Source: a bacterium (GTDB lineage Bacteria; Fidelibacterota; Marinisomatia; Marinisomatales; Marinisomataceae). Taken from it: DNA of 9,904 nt. The stretch lies in NCBI GenBank assembly GCA_023255095.1, contig JALRJJ010000035.1, positions 1 to 9,904 on the forward strand, in the 5' to 3' direction. Under the pieces are notes generated by a model that had not been told where the DNA came from, did not search any database, and was given only the letters and a program-made list of their open reading frames with translations. The position numbers were made by a program, and so were the translations under genes. Of the stretch, positions 6,880-9,904 are shown piece by piece. The number at the start of each line of letters is the position of its first letter. Position 1 is the stretch's first letter.

Positions 6880-8169
6880 ATGAATCAATATGACATCATA
6901 ATTATTGGAGGGGGGCCCGGTGGATATACCGCGGCCTTCGAACTATCTGAAATGGGTAAAAAAGTTGCAATAATTGATAAACAACCTATCGGAGGGGTCT
7001 GTTTAAATTGGGGATGTATTCCAACAAAATCGTTGTTGAAACATGCAGAGCTTTATGAGTTATTAAATAATTTAGACCAATTTGGTATGTCTGCAGAAAA
7101 CATTAATTTTGATTTTTCAGCAATACAAGCTAACAACCAGAATGCAAAAGTTCGTTTATCTAAAGGGTTAAATTATTTGGTTAAAAAATATCAAATTGAT
7201 TTTATTTCAGGTACTGCAAGTTTTGTAGATAGGAATACGATTTCAATTAATAATAATGATTTAATTTCAGGAGATTATATCATTATTGCTACAGGATCAT
7301 CCCCAAAAAAATTAGACTACTTTCAGGGTGCTTTATCAGCTAAGGATATATTTGAACTTCCATCACTACCTAAAAGTATTACAATTATTGGAGCAGGGGC
7401 AATCGGAGTAGAATTCGCCTACTTTTTTAATGCTTTAGGCTCTAAAGTTGATTTAATTGAAGCGCAGGAGAATATTTTGCCAAACGAAGACTTTGAAGTT
7501 TCTGCTTGGGTAAAAAAAATCTTTCAAAAAAAAGGAATCAACATTTTCACTAATGAAAATATTTCAAATACAAATACAGAATGTACTCTTGTCGCCATTG
7601 GAGTTGAGGGTAATATCAAAAATTTAAACTTAGAATCGGTCAATATTCGTTTGTCGTCCAATCAACATATTTGGGTGAATGAACATGGTCAAACTTCAGT
7701 TGAAAATATTTATGCTGTTGGGGATGTGATTGGGCCTCCGTGGCTAGCGCATGTTGCTTCAGCTGAAGGAAGTTATGTAGCTAAACATATTTCAGGTCTA
7801 GAAGCGATTCCTATTGAATATAATTATATTCCTGCCTGTACTTACTGTAAACCGGAGATTGCCTCCATTGGTAAGAATGAACAATTTTTAAAAAGTCAAA
7901 ATATCTTTTATAGGGTTGGTAAGGTATTTTTGAATTCTAATGGAAAAGCAGTTGCAATGAATGAAGCCGAAGGTTTTATAAAAATTTTGGTTGATAATCA
8001 AAATCAAATTCTCGGCGCTCATATTGTTGGAAGCTCAGCGACTGAAATTATTTCTCAATTTTCTATTGCTTTATCAAATCAACTGAAAATAGAGGATTTA
8101 ATTAAAGCAATTTTTCCACACCCAACTATTTCAGAATCTATCCATGAAGCACTACTTCAATTGAAGTAA
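6880..8169 (+). CDS. lpdA: Dihydrolipoamide dehydrogenase (E3), shortened NAD domain
   Basis: This FAD-dependent disulfide oxidoreductase is the E3 subunit that reoxidises lipoamide in pyruvate/2-oxoglutarate dehydrogenase or glycine cleavage complexes. From the ATG at 6880 it is 429 residues. The FAD motif GGGPGGY is at 10-16, the redox disulfide CLNWGC is C41-C46, the NAD motif GAGAIG is at 171-176, the second FAD motif AVGDV is at 279-283, and the catalytic pair is His414 and Glu419 in HPTISE. The family usually has about 460-475 residues. Much of the shortfall falls between about 225 and 237, where only a short ISNTNTEC linker joins two strands of the NAD domain. The start at 6880 is preferred to a TTG at 6859 because the FAD strand then begins at residue 4 as usual. 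The downstream lipB and lipA support the lipoamide assignment over mercuric or glutathione reductases. Confidence 0.9.
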   Translation: MNQYDIIIIGGGPGGYTAAFELSEMGKKVAIIDKQPIGGVCLNWGCIPTKSLLKHAELYELLNNLDQFGMSAENINFDFSAIQANNQNAKVRLSKGLNYLVKKYQIDFISGTASFVDRNTISINNNDLISGDYIIIATGSSPKKLDYFQGALSAKDIFELPSLPKSITIIGAGAIGVEFAYFFNALGSKVDLIEAQENILPNEDFEVSAWVKKIFQKKGINIFTNENISNTNTECTLVAIGVEGNIKNLNLESVNIRLSSNQHIWVNEHGQTSVENIYAVGDVIGPPWLAHVASAEGSYVAKHISGLEAIPIEYNYIPACTYCKPEIASIGKNEQFLKSQNIFYRVGKVFLNSNGKAVAMNEAEGFIKILVDNQNQILGAHIVGSSATEIISQFSIALSNQLKIEDLIKAIFPHPTISESIHEALLQLK

Positions 8170-8173
8170 GCTA

Positions 8174-8782
8174 ATGTGGGATATTAAAGATCATGGACTT
8201 TTATCTTTTAATGATACCTTAGATCTACAACGTTTATATGTCAATCAGGTAAAATTGGACAGAACTAAGAAATTCCTAATTATAGTTGAACATGAGCACG
8301 TTTATACTATTGGGAAAAATTCAAATATTCAAATATCTGAAATAAACAACATTTCAGTAATAAAAACGGAAAGAGGAGGTGATATTACTTATCATGGCCC
8401 CGGTCAATTAGTTGTTTACCCAATCTTTAATCTAAATCAATTTAAAATTGGCCCTAAAAAATATATTCAGTTTTTGGAAGAAATTATCATCTGTTGTTTA
8501 AAAACATTTAATATAGACGCTTCAACGCAGCAAAAACTTCCTGGAGTTTGGATTAAAGATAGAAAAATTGCAAGCATAGGAGTTAGAATCTTACAAGGGA
8601 TAACTTTTCACGGCCTTGCACTTAATGTCAAAACAGATTTAAACTATTTTGATAAAATTAGTGCTTGCGGAATAGATAATTTAGTAACAACATCCATCAG
8701 CAAAGAGCTTGGAAAAGATATAGCTGTTGACGATATTAAAGATAGTATAGAAAAAAATTTTCAAAAGTTAATGCACATATGA
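8174..8782 (+). CDS. lipB: Octanoyl-[ACP]:protein octanoyltransferase LipB
   Basis: LipB moves octanoyl groups from acyl carrier protein to the lipoyl domains of 2-oxoacid dehydrogenases and glycine cleavage H protein, the first step of lipoate synthesis. The protein has 202 residues. The hallmark RGGDITYHGPGQLVVYP spans 67-83. KIASIG (131-136) carries the catalytic lysine K131. FHGLALNV is at 145-152. The acyl-thioester cysteine is C165 in the ACGI motif. All known active-site residues are present. The ATG begins four bases after the lpd stop with only a weak GAAG upstream. Its last four bases (ATGA) overlap the lipA start. LplA-type ligases are excluded by the HGPGQ and CGI arrangement. Confidence 0.96.
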   Translation: MWDIKDHGLLSFNDTLDLQRLYVNQVKLDRTKKFLIIVEHEHVYTIGKNSNIQISEINNISVIKTERGGDITYHGPGQLVVYPIFNLNQFKIGPKKYIQFLEEIIICCLKTFNIDASTQQKLPGVWIKDRKIASIGVRILQGITFHGLALNVKTDLNYFDKISACGIDNLVTTSISKELGKDIAVDDIKDSIEKNFQKLMHI

Positions 8783-9642
8783 TACCCTCTAATCAACATA
8801 AACCAAAAATATCAATCAGGATAGATGAAAATTTTAAACAGGTTAAACAGCTTGTTCAGAAAGAATATTTAAATACCGTTTGTGTTGAAGCTAGATGTCC
8901 AAATATTTATGAATGTTGGCAAAGAAAAACTGCTACATTAATGATCCTTGGCGACACATGTACCCGCTCTTGTGGATTTTGTTCTGTCAAAACTGGCAAA
9001 CCTAGCTGGAACGATCCCTTAGAGCCTCTAAGGGTTGCTCATGCAGTTAAAAAAATGTCTCTAAGACATGTCGTAATCACATCTGTTGATAGAGACGATT
9101 TGAAAGGAGATTATGGGGCTAGTATTTGGGCACAAACAATAACACAAATTCGTAAAATGAACCCCCAATGTACCATTGAGGTTCTAACTCCAGATTTTAA
9201 AGGAGAACCCAAGGCTCTTAAAATTGTTTTTGAAGCCCTCCCCAATATTTTTAGTCATAATATTGAGTGCGTTGAAAGAATTAGTCGCCAAATTCGTCCT
9301 CAAGCTAACTGGAAAAGAACATTAGGTGTTCTCAAGTTAGCAAAAGAGTTTGGACTAACAGTAAAAACTGGAATCATGGTAGGATTAGGAGAAACAATCG
9401 ATGAAGTCAAAAAAACAATGGATGAAGCATTATCTGTTGGTGTAGAGATTTTTACGATTGGGCAATACTTGCAGCCAACTAAAAAACATCTTGTTGTTCA
9501 GAAATATCGATCACTAAAAGATTTTGAATTGCTAAAAGATTATGGTAAAGAAATTGGATTTAAAATTATTGAGTCTGGTCCTTTAGTTCGAAGCTCTTAT
9601 CATGCAGATGAGCAGGCTAAACTATTTTATAATAATGCGTAG
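8779..9642 (+). CDS. lipA: Lipoyl synthase LipA (radical SAM)
   Basis: LipA inserts two sulfur atoms into the protein-bound octanoyl chain made by LipB. The protein has 287 residues and is complete. The auxiliary cluster motif C-x4-C-x5-C is C35, C40 and C46 (CVEARCPNIYEC). The radical SAM motif C-x3-C-x2-C is C61, C65 and C68 (CTRSCGFC). The C-terminal RSSY (271-274) supplies the serine that ligates the auxiliary cluster, the iron-sulfur centre sacrificed as sulfur donor. Central motifs such as SVDRDDL, HNIE and KTGIMVGLGET are intact. The ATG overlaps the lipB stop by four bases and has no Shine-Dalgarno, so translation is probably coupled. The last eight bases overlap the next gene. The assignment is secure. 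Confidence 0.97.
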   Translation: MIPSNQHKPKISIRIDENFKQVKQLVQKEYLNTVCVEARCPNIYECWQRKTATLMILGDTCTRSCGFCSVKTGKPSWNDPLEPLRVAHAVKKMSLRHVVITSVDRDDLKGDYGASIWAQTITQIRKMNPQCTIEVLTPDFKGEPKALKIVFEALPNIFSHNIECVERISRQIRPQANWKRTLGVLKLAKEFGLTVKTGIMVGLGETIDEVKKTMDEALSVGVEIFTIGQYLQPTKKHLVVQKYRSLKDFELLKDYGKEIGFKIIESGPLVRSSYHADEQAKLFYNNA

Positions 9643-9904
9643 AAATTTTATTATCTTCATAGTTTTCTTTGGTTGTTTTCTGGTATCTTATATCGCGATT
9701 CACGGTACTAAAAATATTGAAGGCAGAACTTCCTATAAAAATATATCTTTTATTCTTCCAGATGAGTGGATTTTTAATGAATCGCAATCTCAGTTTAGGC
9801 TTTTTGAAATCATCTTAGCTGATAATTCTGATTTCAGTATAGTTATTTTTTCAAATATTGGTGGTGATGCAACTCAAAATTTTGAACGATGGAAGAAACA
9901 GTTC
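9635..9904 (+). CDS. Unrecognised membrane-anchored or exported protein, N-terminal fragment
   Basis: An open frame starts at an ATG overlapping the last eight bases of lipA and runs to the window edge without a stop (90 residues seen). Residues 1-3 (MRR) and the hydrophobic stretch from about 5 to 22 form a signal peptide or membrane anchor. A cysteine at 14 (FFGC) resembles a poor lipobox. The rest looks like a soluble extracytoplasmic domain: F.LPDEW at 39-45, then alternating strands, then GGDATQNFERWKKQF at 76-90. A GG...N..RW..QF pattern following an LP..W segment reminds me of a conserved uncharacterised family of exported bacterial proteins, but that is memory, not a search. No function is assigned. 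The overlap with lipA suggests co-transcription, though not a role in lipoylation. Confidence 0.7.
   Translation, partial: MRRNFIIFIVFFGCFLVSYIAIHGTKNIEGRTSYKNISFILPDEWIFNESQSQFRLFEIILADNSDFSIVIFSNIGGDATQNFERWKKQF

Noticed and set aside
6907..6920. G-rich run GGAGGGGGGCCCGG at the start of lpd, considered as a regulatory or slippage site
   Set aside because: It encodes the obligatory GGGPGG FAD-binding glycines, which explains the local G+C content.

Overview
This window comes from an AT-rich, gene-dense bacterial genome. There is no intergenic gap above about 22 bases, and most start codons lack a visible Shine-Dalgarno sequence. I see no mobile elements, RNA genes, CRISPR arrays or long repeats. 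The citrate synthase is of the eukaryote-like (mitochondrial-type) class found in several Gram-negative lineages. An MsbA-like exporter, lipoyl synthesis genes and a compact gene layout fit a free-living, possibly marine Gram-negative bacterium, such as one of the Marinimicrobia/FCB-type lineages. That placement is an inference with low confidence.

Layout: positions 3-284 hold the C-terminal end of exonuclease III (plus strand). It converges on, and overlaps, a minus-strand exported alpha/beta hydrolase (258-1016). A short divergent spacer with a TATAAT-like element follows. From 1038 to the right edge all genes lie on the plus strand and are packed closely enough to be one transcription unit: an ElaA-type GNAT acetyltransferase, an MsbA-like ABC exporter, citrate synthase, endonuclease III, a PTPS/QueD-family protein, a YhhQ-type queuosine-precursor transporter, GTP cyclohydrolase I (FolE), dihydrolipoamide dehydrogenase (Lpd), octanoyltransferase LipB, lipoyl synthase LipA, and the start of an unrecognised membrane-anchored protein cut by the window edge.

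Two functional sub-clusters stand out. The first, queD-like/yhhQ/folE (5219-6878), is a pterin and 7-deazaguanine block. FolE makes dihydroneopterin triphosphate, the PTPS-family protein would act on it, and YhhQ would import queuosine precursors. Its internal starts overlap stops, and they carry the only strong ribosome-binding sites in the window. The second, lpd/lipB/lipA (6880-9642), supplies lipoic acid and the E3 subunit of the 2-oxoacid dehydrogenases. Pyruvate dehydrogenase would feed the citrate synthase encoded upstream.

Most of the content is housekeeping, and I do not find a clear new system. The points most worth checking are departures from family norms. The PTPS-family protein has no cysteine at the usual catalytic position (Glu-Asp instead). 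Endonuclease III keeps only two of the four iron-sulfur cysteines. Lpd is shortened inside its NAD-binding domain.
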